From: Erythroxylum novogranatense | Lineage: Eukaryota > Streptophyta > Magnoliopsida > Malpighiales > Erythroxylaceae | Direction of reading: 5' to 3' | Length of the DNA stretch: 64,000 nucleotides | Assembly: GCA_029891385.1 (NCBI GenBank) | Contig: CM057228.1 | Span: 37,079,023-37,143,022, forward strand | Part shown: in pieces, positions 44,056 to 56,782 of the stretch | Layout of the letters: each line of letters begins with the position of its first letter | How positions within the stretch are numbered: the stretch's first letter is position 1 | Translations under genes and position numbers: made by a program | The notes under the pieces: model-generated | What the model saw: the letters and a program-made list of their open reading frames with translations, nothing else | Database searches by the model: none | What the model was told of the DNA's origin: nothing

Positions 44056-45565
44056 CATAAAGACTTTTACAACAACAAAATAGTCAAGACTTAAATTTAT
44101 ATAATCATAAAGTATATCAATGTAACCAATCTAATAAAAACAGTAAATTAGTTCATGACCCATTATGTAACTAAATTCCAAGACAAAAAATTACCCACAT
44201 GCGATAATACCCTAAAATGTCAAAAGACTACACAATCCACTCAAAGCTTTAAGCTCATTAAATTAACCTGCATGGTTGGAAAGTGGAGAGAGTGAGTACA
44301 TTATGTACTCAGTGAGCAGGAAATACATATATCAAAAATAGAATTCGATACACCCCAAGGCGGTATAAATAACCTATGAGGTGAACACACATCACATAGA
44401 AACACATAGGCCTACCCTATGACTCAATGTAAACTGGTTAGGAATCATATAGGCTTAGCCGATTAATCACTTATCGGGTGAACATAGATTCCAGCTCTAG
44501 TACACGTGACAGAAAGACATCCCATGCATAAATCAAATCTCATCAGAAAACAAATATCAGAATAAGCCAAAACTATCATGTGTGTTACCACTAGTCGGCC
44601 AAACTAATGTCATACCCACCTATTTCTGTTGTTAGCTCGACTTTTATCTGTGGTGAGTTCGGACTACAGTTGACAAGATCGTCATGACCTTAGGTGATGA
44701 CCTCGTCAGTGTCCAAACCCTAGATGCGGAATCACCCGTAAGTCCCGTAAAAAGATGTCTATACGGAGACTCGACTTTTATGTACTAGCATCAAGGATAT
44801 AGGGGGTCGCTTAATATGTTGTGCCTAATATACGATTGGCCAATCGTTATCTCACCAATCACAAAAATCATATAAAAATATTAATTACAAAAATCAAGTA
44901 AGGCACTATGCCTTTTGTTTATCGATCCTACTTGTAAAATGAAATCTTACCACGGCTCTAAACCAAAAGAGAATAAAAACATGTAGCATTCATGAATCGA
45001 TTATGAATATGTAAATTTCAAAGCATTATTTCATGCAATAAGAGTTATCTTTTGCACTCCAAATGCAAAGTTGCTCAAAATAGTGTCATTTTATAAATAC
45101 ATAAGCATATTAGCATCTATTTGATATTCAATTCTACCATGCATTACCTAGGTTCATAATTCATATACAAGTCATCATACATATCTTAGAGTGATTTAAT
45201 CCCATATGAGAAATATGGTTTCCCTAACTCACCTCAAAAGAAGATGTACACTCTCTTAATTTCAAGAATCCTCAGTACGAACTCCTTGATTCACAGCTTC
45301 CGAGCCTTTAAACATTAAAAATATACAATGTATTTACCACTCAAACATATATGTCATATTTATACATTATCACTTAAGTGTATAAAACACAATATGCTTA
45401 ATATCATAAACTATAACTCATAACTCTTTGTATTAAATATTAAACTCCTCTTTGGTATGCTTTTCAAGATCACCTCTAAGATAATACTTCAACCGATGGT
45501 TGACTTTAAACATACAAAATCACCCCTAAGATAATACTTTAACTGAGGTCATTCACTTTAAACAT
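44056..45565. other. Unassigned repeat-like stretch right of LTR F
   Basis: Starts with the TSD cataa (44056-44060). No coding signature. It lies downstream of the reverse-strand Athila-like pol relic (45570-47200), so it may hold that element's 3' untranslated or LTR part. This is inferred from position only. Confidence 0.4.
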
Positions 45566-45569
45566 ACAT

Positions 45570-47200
45570 TTTTCCATATGGGTTACATTCATTGTTCCAT
45601 ATGGAAAAAACTTGCTTAACTATGTAAGGTCTAAACCATCTAGACTTTAGCTTACTAGGAAATAATTTAAGTTAAGAGTTACACAAGAGAACTTGATCAC
45701 CGTCTTTGAGTTATTGACTTGTTTAATCTTCCTATCATAGTACTCTTTAGTCAGCTTCTTATAGAATTTTAAATTCTCATAAGCCATTACACACCATTCT
45801 TTTAACTTATTTAATTAGAGTTTTCTCTTCTCATATGCAAGATTGAGATTAAAGTTAATAAACTTGATTGCCCAGTATGTTTTATGCTTAAATTCAACCA
45901 ACAAGCGACATGCTTTTCTATACACTAACCTATAAGGTGTAAAACCTATCAATGTCTTATATAATGTTTTAGGCCCAAAGAACATCATCTAACTTATTAT
46001 GGTACTCCACTTTTTTCTCTATAATCTATTTGAGCTCCTTATTATCTACTTCTTCTTGGCCACTAGTTTGTGGATGGTAAAGGATTGCAAGACTCCATAT
46101 TTCTAAGAAGTTTCTACTTGTATATTACAAAAGTTCATGCCTTATCACCAATAATTACTCTAAATGAACCAAATCGTGAAAATTGCTTTTAAAGAATAGT
46201 AACTATAACCCTAACATCATTTATAGGTAAAGGTTGAGTTTCAACCCATTTAGACATATAATCCGCAAAAACTAGGATGTATTTATTTCTATTAAAAACC
46301 AAAAATGGACCAATAAAATCAATGCCCCAAATATCAAACACTTTGTAAACCATATACAAATTTGAGCATTTCATCTTGACGATAAATATTACATATTATT
46401 TCAAAAATATCACACAATTGTACATATCTTTAGACATCTTTCAATGGTGTGCGTTGATAAAAAAAATTAACCTATGGAATTCCTTGGCTATCCTATTTGC
46501 ATGGTAATGCCATCCAACTAAAATGAAATGGAAATAATCCAAAATCTTCCATCCTTCTAATTGGGAAACACATCTTCTAACAATCTAGTTTACATAAATA
46601 TTTAAAAAATATGGATCCTGCCAAAGATAATTCTTTAAATCAAAAAAAAATCTCCCTTTGATGATGAGAAAGCTTTTTAGGAAGAATCCTAGTAGCCAAG
46701 TAACTAGTAAAGTCAACGAACGATAAAATTTCAAACCTATTTAGCTCTTCAAGTTTGTAAAGACGCGCTCATTTGGAAACACATCATTGATATCATCTTC
46801 TTTAAGCTTCTCTAAATTTGGGTTTTTGCAACTAGGTTTTCAACTCCTTTTAATCTCTAATCTATAAATTAAATTCCAATAGTAATAAAATTAAGCTAAT
46901 TAGTCTTGATTTAACATCTAAATTATTTAATAAATATTGTAATGTATAATGGTTAGTGTAAACCATAAATTTTGAAAAAATTAAATAAGATCTAAATTTT
47001 ACACAAAAACAACTTCACACAATTGTTTTTTGTAATTATGTAATTCTTTTTAGCATCCATCAAATATTTCCTAACGTAGTAGATGGGATGAAAATACTTC
47101 TCCTTCCTTTTTCTAAAAATTTCATCTGCTATGAAATTGTTTGCATCACTCTTTAGACACATAATCAAGAATATAGGCATATTCCTAGTCAAGTAACTTG
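45570..47200 (-). pseudogene. pol: Athila/Tat-type RNase H and integrase relic
   Basis: Read on the minus strand from 47192 downward. 'RKEKYFHPIYYVRK' and 'AKKNYIITKNN' match RNase H of Athila/Tat gypsy elements. 'LKGVENLVA' near 46830 is the RNase H to integrase linker. Then comes a zinc-finger remnant near 46400-46480. 'WGIDFIGPFLVFNRNKYIL' and 'ADYMSKWVETQPLPINDVRV' (46374-46200) are the integrase core with its first Asp. 'YHPQTSGQ' (about 46062-46085) precedes the catalytic Glu region. Stops and frameshifts are frequent. No RT was recognised. Confidence 0.78.
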
Positions 47201-47640
47201 TTATAACTTAAAAAACCTATGTATATTACATATATAAATATGTTTTTTATGCAAATTGCTAAAGTTGCCATTTTTGGAACACGACTAGTAACACGAACAT
47301 GTTTATGACCATGTAACTCTTTGAAACTTAAGAAAAGTTTTTCTTTATATGAAACGTGACTATGTTGCTTTTCTACTAAGTGTGTTGAGGAACACGATCA
47401 CCAACATAGGCATGTTAATAGGTGTGAAGAGTGTGGGTCAGATCACAAAGACAAGAGTGTCATTCTGCTTAGCCCAAACACGTGGATTGTTTAAGAAATT
47501 CTTCGAGACCCTAAAACAATCCTTACAATAATACCTATAACCTAGGACGGATAAGGTAATCAAAGACAACAAAGAAACAACCCTCTTGTGGGATTCTAAA
47601 CACAAGCATTATAGCCAAGGAAACCTGTTATAGATGAGTT
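47201..47640. other. Junction stretch between oppositely oriented Athila relics
   Basis: No protein signature. It contains several 'cacgatcacc' / 'cacgaacatg'-like phrases that recall the palindromic motifs of LTR I, so it may be old LTR sequence. The 60-codon frame 47349-47531 is not recognised. Confidence 0.35.
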
Positions 47641-48754
47641 GATTATGGAATTTATTTAAGAATTAAAGAAAAAACATCAGTAAATAGATGCATCCATATG
47701 AAACTTGGAAATCAAAATGGACCAACTTGCAAAGTCAGTGGTAGAGAGGTCGAAGGGAAGTTTGTCAAGCACAATTGAAACAAATTGTAAGAAACAAATA
47801 ATGACAATCACCTAGAACACTAAAAAGAAGCTCCAAAAAGAAGAAGTGAAGCAAGTGACTACTAAGAGTCACTTAAAAGCTAATTGTAGCTTGTACCTAA
47901 AGAGAGTCAAGGAATCTCAACCTACACCTCTATATCCTATCAGAGCAAAGAAAAAACATTGGAGGCAAAGGTAGATAAGATCCTTGATCTTTTAGAAGAA
48001 TTGAAAAATGGATTTTCCTTTGTTGAACCTCTTTCGCAAAGACCAAAGAGCCAAGAATCATTGAAAAAAACGTTAAAAAAGGAAGACTCAAAATAGTTAA
48101 AGACTAAAGTGTTGAGAAAAGAGAGCTCCAATAAGAAGATCAAAGTACCAGAGAAACAAGATGACCTTGGGAATTTTTGTATCCCTTATACCATAGGTAG
48201 TTAAAGGTGGATAAAGCTTTTGTTTAGTTAAGAGCTGGCACAAATATGATGCCTTACACCTTATTTAAAAAAATGGGAATAAGAGAACTTAAACCAATTA
48301 GGATGTAAGTTTAAATGGCTAATAGATCACTATAACATATTAGAGAATCATAGAAGACATACCTGTTAAGATTGATAAGTTCACATTCCCAACTAGTTTT
48401 ATCATTATAAACATAGAGGAAGATTCAAAAGTAACCTTATTCCTCGAGTGACCAATCCTAGCAACTACAAAGTCACTCATAGATGTTGACAGAGGCAAGT
48501 TAACATTAGCAGTAGGGGATTAAGTGGTTACATTTAAAATATTTAATGTCAAAAAAATTCACTTGAATTTCTAGATGTCATTAAGGTTAACGAGTCTTGT
48601 CAAGGTATTTTATAGGAATCCACATATAAGGATCCATCTGAGAAGTTACAAATTCAACGGAATAGTCCAAAGAAAAAATGTGGTGGAAAGCGTAGGAAGG
48701 TAGCCTACCTACAGGTAATGGAACCTATAGTAAGGCTACAACAAATTAGTTTAT
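47641..48754 (+). pseudogene. Athila/Tat-type gag C-terminus and protease relic
   Basis: Plus strand. 'NLEIKMDQLAKSVVERSKGS' (about 47706-47765) is the conserved linker after the Athila/Tat gag zinc region, followed by 'TLRSGK'-like decay. 'LGNFCIPYTIG' (48168-48200) starts the protease. The active-site region is reduced to 'GTNMMPYTLFKKMG' after frame correction. 'IDKFTFPTSFIIINIEEDSK' and 'LIDVDRGKLTLAVGD' (48370-48520) are its C-terminal half. All blocks need frame jumps. It is truncated by LTR I at 48755. Confidence 0.68.
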
Positions 48755-49877
48755 TGATAAGTGTAAATTGCATAATGTTTTAGGGCATAGTTTGATATGT
48801 GTTTACCCGTTAATTCAATCACTTGGTATGTGTTTAGGTTAAAATTGTGTTAGTTTGTGATTTATTTGTGTTTTATGGGTTAATACAAATCTTTGAGCTT
48901 AAATATTATATTTTTAAGGTACCTTGATGTGTTTGCTAATGTTTTAAGGTCAATATTGAAGAGCGGAGGAGTATCAGAGAGAATTTAAGCCACAACATAG
49001 GCCTACAATTGTGGTAAATAGGCCACAATTGTGACATAAGCTCTAGGTTTGGCCTATGATTGTGGCCTGTATGCCACAGTCGTGATAGATGCTCTAGGAA
49101 TGGCCCACGATCTTGACATAAGGCTTAGATATAAGCCACGATTGTGGCCTGCATTGAGTAGACACATAGATGCTCATGAACTTTATATTTTGAGGGATTT
49201 TTAGACCTTTCGGACCTCAAAAAAGTCTAGGGTTACCCAAAACATAAAAGAGTATACAAAGAACATAAAGAGGTAAAGAAAGAGGAGCTTCCGTCACGCA
49301 CTGTTGAAAACCCTAAAGAGAGAAAAAGGAAAAGGAAGAGAAAGATGAAGCTGACTCGACATGCTTCTCAAATCCAGAGGTTTTCTGACGTCACTGCATT
49401 CCATCATCTATTCCAAGTTATATTTCTTTTTTGTTTCAATTTTATTCATGTGTAAAGTTGAGATGGATGGTATGATGATAGGATTTGGAATATTGATGAT
49501 GTTACAAACTCTCAGTCAGGATTTTATTTTGATTTAATGATAATTTAGTTGATTGTGTTATTTGGATGAATGTCATGATTTGATTGCATTCTTGCATAAT
49601 TCAGTAATAAACTCTTTAATTGATTTTCATTATGTGTGTTTACTACTCAATTGTTGATTCCTTCTTGTTTAATTTTTGATTTATTTGGTTGAATTCAATT
49701 TTCGTGATTAGTTCCGTTGCATTGTTTATTTTGAGTTTCATACATTGTTAGCTTTAGATTTTAGGACTAGATTAGTTCCCCTCCTTGTGGGATCGACACC
49801 TCTTATACTACAATCGTGACCCATGTTCTTATGGCATTTGAGGGGTTATAAATTTTAAAGCTCGAATGATACGATCA
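48755..49877 (+). repeat. Element I 5' LTR
   Basis: TGAT...ATCA ends. At 48990-49165 it holds about six imperfect copies of a ccacaattgtgg / ccacgattgtgg palindromic motif separated by 15-30 bp. No other copy of this LTR is in the window, so its bounds rest on the end rule and the PBS. Confidence 0.72.
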
Positions 49878-49881
49878 AGTT

Positions 49882-49900
49882 TTTGGCACCATTACCAGGA
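49882..49900 (+). other. Primer binding site of element I (tRNA-Asp type)
   Basis: ttggcaccattaccagga is a decayed form of the TGGCGCCGTTGCCGGGGA site complementary to the 3' end of plant tRNA-Asp, typical of Athila/Tat elements. The three changes are G to A transitions. Confidence 0.72.
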
Positions 49901-49983
49901 AGGGTGAAGATTAATTTAGGTCTCTTTGTCCAAGGAATTTTAGTTAGTTTAGTGTTTTCTATTCTTCCCATTCTTTCCATATG

Positions 49984-51580
49984 TTTTCGTCCTCTTACAT
50001 GAACACAAGAGTTACAAGAACTTCGAGTCACATAGCTGAAACTATAGAGTTTGACATCACTCGTCTAGAATGTTCAATTAGAAGAGCTCGACATGAAGAA
50101 GAAGCAGAAACTACAAAAGCAATAATCATTGAGGAGTTTCAACAAGAGTTGGGTTAAGGAGCGAACCGAGGGCATCAACCAATAATCCTTATAGACTTTA
50201 TGAGACCAGGCTTCAATGCAACCAATCAAGGTGTAGCTAGGCCACCCATGCAAGCAATTTCCTTTGAAATCAAACCAGCTCTCCTAAACATGCTTCAACA
50301 AAATGTGCAATTTTATAGATTAATGAAAGAAGACCCAAATTCACATATTGTCAATTTCTTTGAAATCTGTGCTACCCCCCATTATCATCAGGTGTCGAAA
50401 GATGCTATAAGAATTATGCTCTTCCCTTTTAGCTTAAGAGATAGAACAAAAGCTTGGTACCAGTCCCTCAATCTAAATAATGTCGCCACTTAGGACCAAT
50501 TAGTTCTTACATTCTTAAATACATACTTTCCCCTTACTAAGATTATGAAGATTATCAAAGAGATCACAAACTTTCAACAGGGTGATAGGGAATCAATTTA
50601 TGAAGCATGGGAACGATACAAATACTTGGAAAGAAAATGTCTACACCATAACCTACATAAAGAATTTCTTTTACAAACATTCTATAACGGAGTAGCTCCA
50701 CATACAAGAGGCATAATTGGTGTAGCTTCAGGGCGATCACTTATGAGGAAGACGGTAGATGAAGCAAACGAATTGTTAGAAGAAATGGTGAGTAATAGTT
50801 GTATATGGACGAATGAGTGGAGTAGATAACCTGCAAATGTCCGTGAGGAAAAAAGAGTGGTAGCTATCGATCAACTGATAGAAATGTAGGGTAAAATTGA
50901 TAATTTAACTCGACGGCTAAACAACATAAAGGTTTCATCTTCAAATATAGTAAAAGTTGTTCAACTGAAGTGTGAGCTATATGGGTAGATGGATCATGAT
51001 ACAGTCGATTGCTTTTTGAAGAAGGATAATGGAAGAAAGCAAGTAAACTACATAGGAATCCGATACGGTTGAGGAGGGGGAAACAATCCCTACTCCAATA
51101 TATATAACTCTAGGTGAAAAAAACACCAAAACTTCTTTTGGTTAAACAATGTTGGAGACAGTTCAAACATCAAGTACCGCTAGGTTTCTAACAAGACAAA
51201 CCGAGTTTAACGAAATCCAAATTGGAAAAATTTTTAGATAAAATTGGAGGTAAGGAGGATGCACATAAGAGGCTAGTAGGCAAGTTTAAGCAAGTGACAA
51301 ACAATCACGCCTCCTCGATACATAACCTGGAGGTACAAGTAAGTCAATTGATGGAAGCAATAGTGACCCAAAAAGTAGGAACCTTCCAAATAACACTGAG
51401 TCCAATCCAAAGGCACGAATCATGGTCATTACATAAGCAACTAAGGAGGAATCGCACCAAGATAAAGACTGTGAAAGGAAGGACAAGAATAAGGTTGATA
51501 AGAATGTTTTTCGAAGTGAACCATGATTACAAACAACCCAAAAGCATCAATATAAAAAACCCTAACCTATTTTAGAACAA
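49984..51580 (+). pseudogene. gag: Element I gag
   Basis: Three open pieces in order. First is an N-terminal stretch 'MNTRVTRTSSHIAETIEF' (about 50000-50155, ends in a stop). Then 50200-50493 has 'KPALLNMLQQNVQFYRL', 'IVNFFEIC', 'IRIMLFPFSLRDRTKAWYQ', and 50545-50829 has 'EAWERYKYLERKCLHHNLHK' and 'FYNGVAPHTRG', the conserved Retrotrans_gag core of Athila elements. Finally 51222-51575 has 'ASSIHNLEVQVSQLMEAI', the linker region also seen at 47706. A stop (TAG for CAG or TGG) separates the core pieces. Confidence 0.85.
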
Positions 51581-51788
51581 CAAAAGTCAAATCCATTTAG
51601 GGACAAAGTGAAGGCAGAGGTGCAAGAGAATCAGGAAGGCTCTGTACAAGCAAGGTATCGTTTGTTTGAGATAAAGAAGTCTAAACGCTGATTCCATTAT
51701 TGATCAAATCCATGAGGAAATCAAACGAAGCTGAGCTAAATGAAGTGGTATATATGATAGAGTAATTGGAAGCATGGCTTACACTTAT

Positions 51789-52010
51789 TGTAACAGCCCA
51801 GACTACCTGCTCACAGATATTGTCTACTTTGGGACAAAGCCTTAGTGCTCCAGATCCACACGGTTTTGTTTTTCCAGCATGTATGCCTCTTTAGGACACT
51901 ATTCCCACAAGACTTTCCAAGAGGTCACCCATGCTGTTACTGCTCTTGCCCTAGTACATTTTACTTCAGAGCTTTGATGGGATCCGATGCGTTGGGACAT
52001 GCAAAATGTG
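51789..52010 (-). repeat. Cassandra-like LTR unit 1 (3' on minus strand)
   Basis: On plus it starts TGTAACAGCCCAGAC and runs through 'cggttttgtttttccagc' into 5S-like sequence on the minus strand (about 51910-51995), with 'gcatcggatcccatc' and 'agggcaagagcag' readable on minus. It lacks the second arm that unit 2 has. Confidence 0.7.
51910..51995 (-). ncRNA. 5S rRNA-derived segment, minus strand
   Basis: On the minus strand 'gcatcggatcccatca', 'gctctgaagtaaaatg', 'gggcaagagcagta' and 'catgggtgacctcttgg' follow the order of the plant 5S rRNA core (from about base 25 to 100), including the internal pol III promoter region. It has several mismatches, so it is a retrotransposon-borne derivative and not a functional ribosomal gene. 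Confidence 0.7.
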
Positions 52011-52135
52011 TCTGTGAGGGAGAGGTTGCCACAACCTTATAAGACATGCTTTGTTCTCCTTTCGATCGATATGGTATAATGAGTATCCACCCCTCTTAGG
52101 AGCCTAGCATCCTTGATGGCATACCATCCGGGTAC

Positions 52136-52149
52136 TGGCTTTGATACCA
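52136..52149 (-). other. Primer binding site of Cassandra-like element
   Basis: tggctttgatacca on plus is the reverse complement of TGGTATCAAAGCCA, the initiator-Met tRNA PBS. It lies two bases from the LTR terminus at 52152. It sets the element's orientation as minus. Confidence 0.75.
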
Positions 52150-52265
52150 ATTGTAATAGCCCAGACTACCCATTCGTAGATATTGTTCGCTTTGGGTCAA
52201 AACTTTAGTGCTTCTGACCCGCACAATTTTGTTTTTTCAGCGTGTAGGCCTCTTTTGGATACTAC

Positions 52266-52320
52266 TCCCATCAAAACTCTAAAGGTAAATATGCTAGGGT
52301 AAGAGCAGTACCAAGATGGG
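52266..52320 (+). ncRNA. 5S rRNA-derived segment, plus strand, split by LTR G
   Basis: 'cccatcaaaactc', 'gggtaagagcagtaccaag' and, across the insertion, 'atgggtgacctgggaagtcc' (56783-56802) follow plant 5S rRNA on the plus strand. It is the opposite orientation to the 51910-51995 segment. Not a functional gene. Confidence 0.7.
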
Positions 52321-55300
52321 TGTTGGGACCTGTTTCTGGAACCCAATCTAGGAATCATAACTCGACCAACAAAGTGGGGGAAAACGAAAGAAATCAAAAG
52401 GGGAATCAAATAAAGCGCGTGAGGAAGAAAATGAAAGAAATAAAAATATGAAAGTGGGCCAACTTTGGATTGAAAACCAAAGGAATCGAAAGCTCGTGCG
52501 GAAACCAAAGGAAACACAACGCTTAAGGACAAAACTCTTAACTTCGACATCCGAAAACGCATACTTTTAAAACAAAACAAACGTTCAGCGTTGGAAAACT
52601 ATAAAGACACTTGGTCTAAACCAATTCAAATCGATATAATTTTTTTTTCTCTTCTTCAATCAAAGTAACTTCAATATCCAATTGAAGTCATTCACACTCA
52701 AACCTCATTTCATTTTCTTCTTCATATTCATTCATATCTCATCATTTAAACAAAATCTTATTTTTCTTTTTCCATAAAACACCTTATACACATATTGATA
52801 TACCCACAATTCATACACAATAAACACTTCAATATTTCATATTAATCATCACAATTCATCGGACCTCCTGTCCGGAATCCCAACCCACTCAATCACATTC
52901 ATATCATCTCATCCATAAACAAATTCACATTCCATATCCATACACAATTCCATAACTCATTACCATCATGAAATAATATGCTTACAAAACATTAATGGTA
53001 TTCCAAGCCATAATACAATGTCAATACTAAAATCCAAAATACACGAGATAATACAACTCCAAAATTCTCAACAAAAGTTTAAGGACTTATCTTCTAACAA
53101 TCTAACTTAAAAACACATCATATGGCACAAACAAACGGATGTCTTGACTTTCGTTCATCCGATCTCTTCTCGTTACCTGGAGATGGGAATGAAAGGGGGT
53201 GAGCTTTACAGCTCGTGGGTATCATGCTTATAACAGAAAAACAAGCAAAACTATTTTCAAAACTTGTTGCAATTTTATAACAATGTCACAAAAGAAATCA
53301 TCACATGTTTATTTCTAAAAAATTCTCAATTTCACAAATGATTCATAAGAAATTTCAAATCATGTATACATCAAACTTATAAACACACATGAGCATATAA
53401 CACACCAAAATGGTTTGGGTTAGTCCAGAAATAGAACGTACTACACATTTTCGCATAGCGGTCCTGTGTAGCAGTGAACTTATGGGAGTCCTTGCGGAGC
53501 TCCATGCTGCTAGCAGGCAGGCTGGAGAAGCCTATTAACAAGTGCACTTGACATAACTTATGGGACCTAACCAAGCTCACATAACATACATTTCACACTT
53601 GAAATCGGATTGCCCAAAGGCACATTTCGAAAACTTACTTTTCATAAGCATGTCATATCAAACACATTTCCATTCGCAATTTCAACCAAAATTCACATAA
53701 AAAAATTTCAATCATTCAAACACAAGGAATGCAACAATCGTAGTAATTTCTTAAATCATTCAAAATACAATGAATGTAACAATTGTAACAATTTATCAAA
53801 ACATTCCAAAACAATGAATTGGAAATCATTTTATCTTCTTGATTTTTCGAAAACATATTAGTGGCTCATAATGCAAATTATAAACATGGTACCCACCTTA
53901 TTTCCTTGCCTGAAACTTGTCCAAAGCCTCTACTCTTTCTCCCAATACTTCTCTAATTTCCTTCATCAATTGTAAAAATCCCTAACCAATAGGAATTCAA
54001 ATTGAACATGACATAAGGCATAATCACCAAAATTAATCTTAGAAAACTTAAACCCATACATTTCTTAAATTATATGAACCAAAACTATTTCAAAAATCCA
54101 AAGATCAAAATCCACCCTTACCTTGAATTTTCTCCAAAAGAAGAGTTTCTTGGCTCATATGAAAGCCCTCATGCTCCTCTTTCTTTTTTCTTCTTGAATC
54201 AATTTCAAAATCTCTCTTAAAAACTTAGAAAAATCAAACCCTAACCTTTTTTTTCTTCTTTTCTCTTCTTCTCCACCAAAACGTCCTTCTTCTCTCTTCT
54301 CTCTTCTCTCTTCTCTCTTCTTTCTTTTCTTTTAATTTCGTGCTTCTCCTTTCCTTATACGAAATTCCACTCTTCTTATTTACAAAAAAGCCATTAATGA
54401 ATGAGTAATGACCTTAATACCCTTCCTTATAAGCCTTGTAATTTAAAAGCTTAAGTGTTCTTCGAATTTTGCCCCTCATGCTTTCTTAACACTTTAATTC
54501 AATTTAATCCATGTCATATGATCTTACTTACATTAACATGCTAATTAATTCCTCAAAATCATATCATAATCTATCAATGCCTCAAAATTTCATTTAATTC
54601 ATGCTTAACTTAAGACTTTTTTTTCCTAATCTTCAAATTGAAGGAATTTGCTAACACTTCCTTCTAGAAAAATGTTCCTCATTGTCTGAATTTTATAATG
54701 ACACCAAAATCATTTAATTTGATTTAATACACCAAAAGTTATACCCCAAACATTTCCGAACTGTTCTTATACTAAAACATTATCATGTGTTTGAATTATA
54801 TCCAAAAATTGACACTCTTAGCGACTGAATTAAAATTCAATTCCATCAGAACATTTGTATCCCTATCTCTCTAGTTTAATCCAAATCAAGAATCATCGCA
54901 TTCGAATGACTAGAGCAAAAGTTATGGCCTAAACACTTTCAGCTCTTACTAATTTAAGACTGAACACTAAACTCAACTTCAATTCAGAAATTGAAAGTCT
55001 TAGGGGCTGAATTAAAATTTAGTTCCTTCTGATAACTTGTAGATCCATGTCTTCATTTTAATTAGAAAAAAATCAACTTAATTGGATCTCTGCATATCAA
55101 AATATCACCAAAATACCTAAGCATATTCAGAAAAATGTCCAACTCAAACTCTTTAATCAATCCTCTCACTTTGCTTCAATCAATCTTTTTCAAATTAATC
55201 TCAAAAATCCACAATTTTCATGGAGAGGCAGAGTAATGTCTTAGAAATCCAAAGCTTCAAAAATCAAGTCAATCGGATGTCGGAAGAAAAAGATATAAGC

Positions 55301-56782
55301 AAAAGAATGGCAAACGGTCAGATCGATCTCGCGAGGAGGTCACAAGGCGACCAAGACTCCCTCGCGAGCTGGTCGCGAGGCGACGAGATCGAAACGCGAT
55401 GCTCGCGATCGAGACACCTCAGGATCGCGAGACGCGTGAGTTGCACGCAAGTGCGCCACATCGCATCTGATCTTTTTTTTCCTTCTTTTCTTCATCTGAA
55501 ATTCTAAAATGCATAACTTTTCACTCAGAACTCTAAATTTTTCAAATTTGGCATCCATAGAAAGAGAAAAGAAAGCTCTACAATTTCCGTGAGAACTCAA
55601 AAACAAATTTGACCTCTATAGGGGTCAAAATTCAATTCAAAATATCTGTCCCAAAAATGTCACCCTAAATAGTAACAGAATTTCTAAAAAACATAACTTC
55701 CCATTCCAAGGTCCAAAAATTCCATTCTTTATATCAATGAAAAGATAAAAACACAATTCACAACTTTATGAAGAACTTAAAAGCAATTTCTACCTCTAAC
55801 TTGGTCAATTTTTTAATCAAAGTTTCTGTCCAATTAAAGACATCTTAAACAATAACACAACTTTTAAAATTTCTATCTTTCAGCTCCAAGGTTAAAAAAT
55901 GTCATACTTTACATCAATGTAAAGATAAAAATACAAAATTCATCTTTTATGAAGACTTTAAGAGCAATTTCAGCCTCTATATAGATCAAAATTTCAATCA
56001 AAGTTTCTGTCTCATAAATTCACCCTAAACAACATCAAGAATTCAAAAATTCACATCTTTCAATTCCCACATCCAAAAATGGCACATTATACATCATTGA
56101 AAATCTATGAAATTTCTCTATAACTTTCAAGAAGGCTACTTACTACAATTCAAACCATATCAGTCCAGAATTTGTCTCAAAGCACAGCATACACAAAATC
56201 AACCCTTATGGACATTTTCAAAAACAAAGCAAAACATCCAAAACTTCAAATGATCATATCTTTCAACCCCGATATCAAAAAATGTCATACTTTATAGCGA
56301 TAGAAAGCGATCAAGAAAAGCTACAACTTTCATGAAGACCATTTTAAAAAAACTGCCTAGATCAAACCAAAAAAATTCACAAATTTTCAGATTAATAATG
56401 CAACTTTCTGCTACTATTCATCCCAAAAATTTCAGACTTTTGATTCTCCAAAATCTAACACTTTCACTATTTATTTCTTGATTTTTAATTCCATTCCAAT
56501 CAACTCATTCACTATACATGTTCATAGTACCCTTACACATACAAATTTACCCAAAAATCTCAGCGTCATCAAAAACTAAAATCAATTCTTTTCACATCAA
56601 ATGTCATTAAAGCACCCACAACACATACATACACAAAACACCTATTTCATGCTTTAACCTCAAAATATCATTTCAAATTCTTGAATTTCCCTTTTCTTTG
56701 CACATAAAAATAAAACCACCAATTCCTCATTTAATTTCCATTTAATAATTCAAATTTTTCAAGAAAAGTTCGGGGTCCAACA
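52321..56782 (-). mobile_element. Solo LTR G (reverse strand) inside the Cassandra-like LTR
   Basis: 4462 bp with inverted ends TGTTGGGACC (52321) and GGGGTCCAACA (56782). TSD atggg at 52316-52320 and 56783-56787, within the 5S-like core. Reverse orientation is shown by the hairpin (53196-53213), the pyrimidine-rich leader (54170-54340) and the module series (55500-56360). A motif at 53400-53540 ('gaacgtactacacat', 'gggagtccttgcgg') is shared with LTRs C (24800-24960) and C2 (59400-59570). No PBS, PPT or gene. Confidence 0.9.
55315..55470. repeat. CpG-rich block in LTR G
   Basis: About 150 bp dense in tcgcgag and gcgagg words, with many CpGs, in an otherwise AT-rich LTR. It occupies the position that minisatellites hold in LTRs A, E and F. 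The 95- and 88-codon frames across it (55220-55507 plus, 55340-55606 minus) come from its low stop density and are not taken as genes. Confidence 0.8.

Larger units (their letters stand above)
48755..51788 (+). mobile_element. Element I: Athila/Tat-like gypsy element, 3' truncated
   Basis: LTR 48755-49877 (TGATAAGTG...ACGATCA, 1123 bp), PBS from 49882, then gag to about 51580. It ends where the Cassandra-like element begins (51789). No pol is attached. It sits downstream of older Athila fragments, so it may be a second element that landed in or near them. Confidence 0.78.

Noticed and set aside
52266..52320. 5S rRNA gene
   Set aside because: Only the core is similar, with many mismatches, and it is part of an LTR with PBS next to it and split by another insertion.
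55220..55507. 95-codon Arg-rich plus-strand frame and the 88-codon minus frame over the same DNA
   Set aside because: Low stop density of the CpG-rich block explains both. No homology to a protein family is recognisable.
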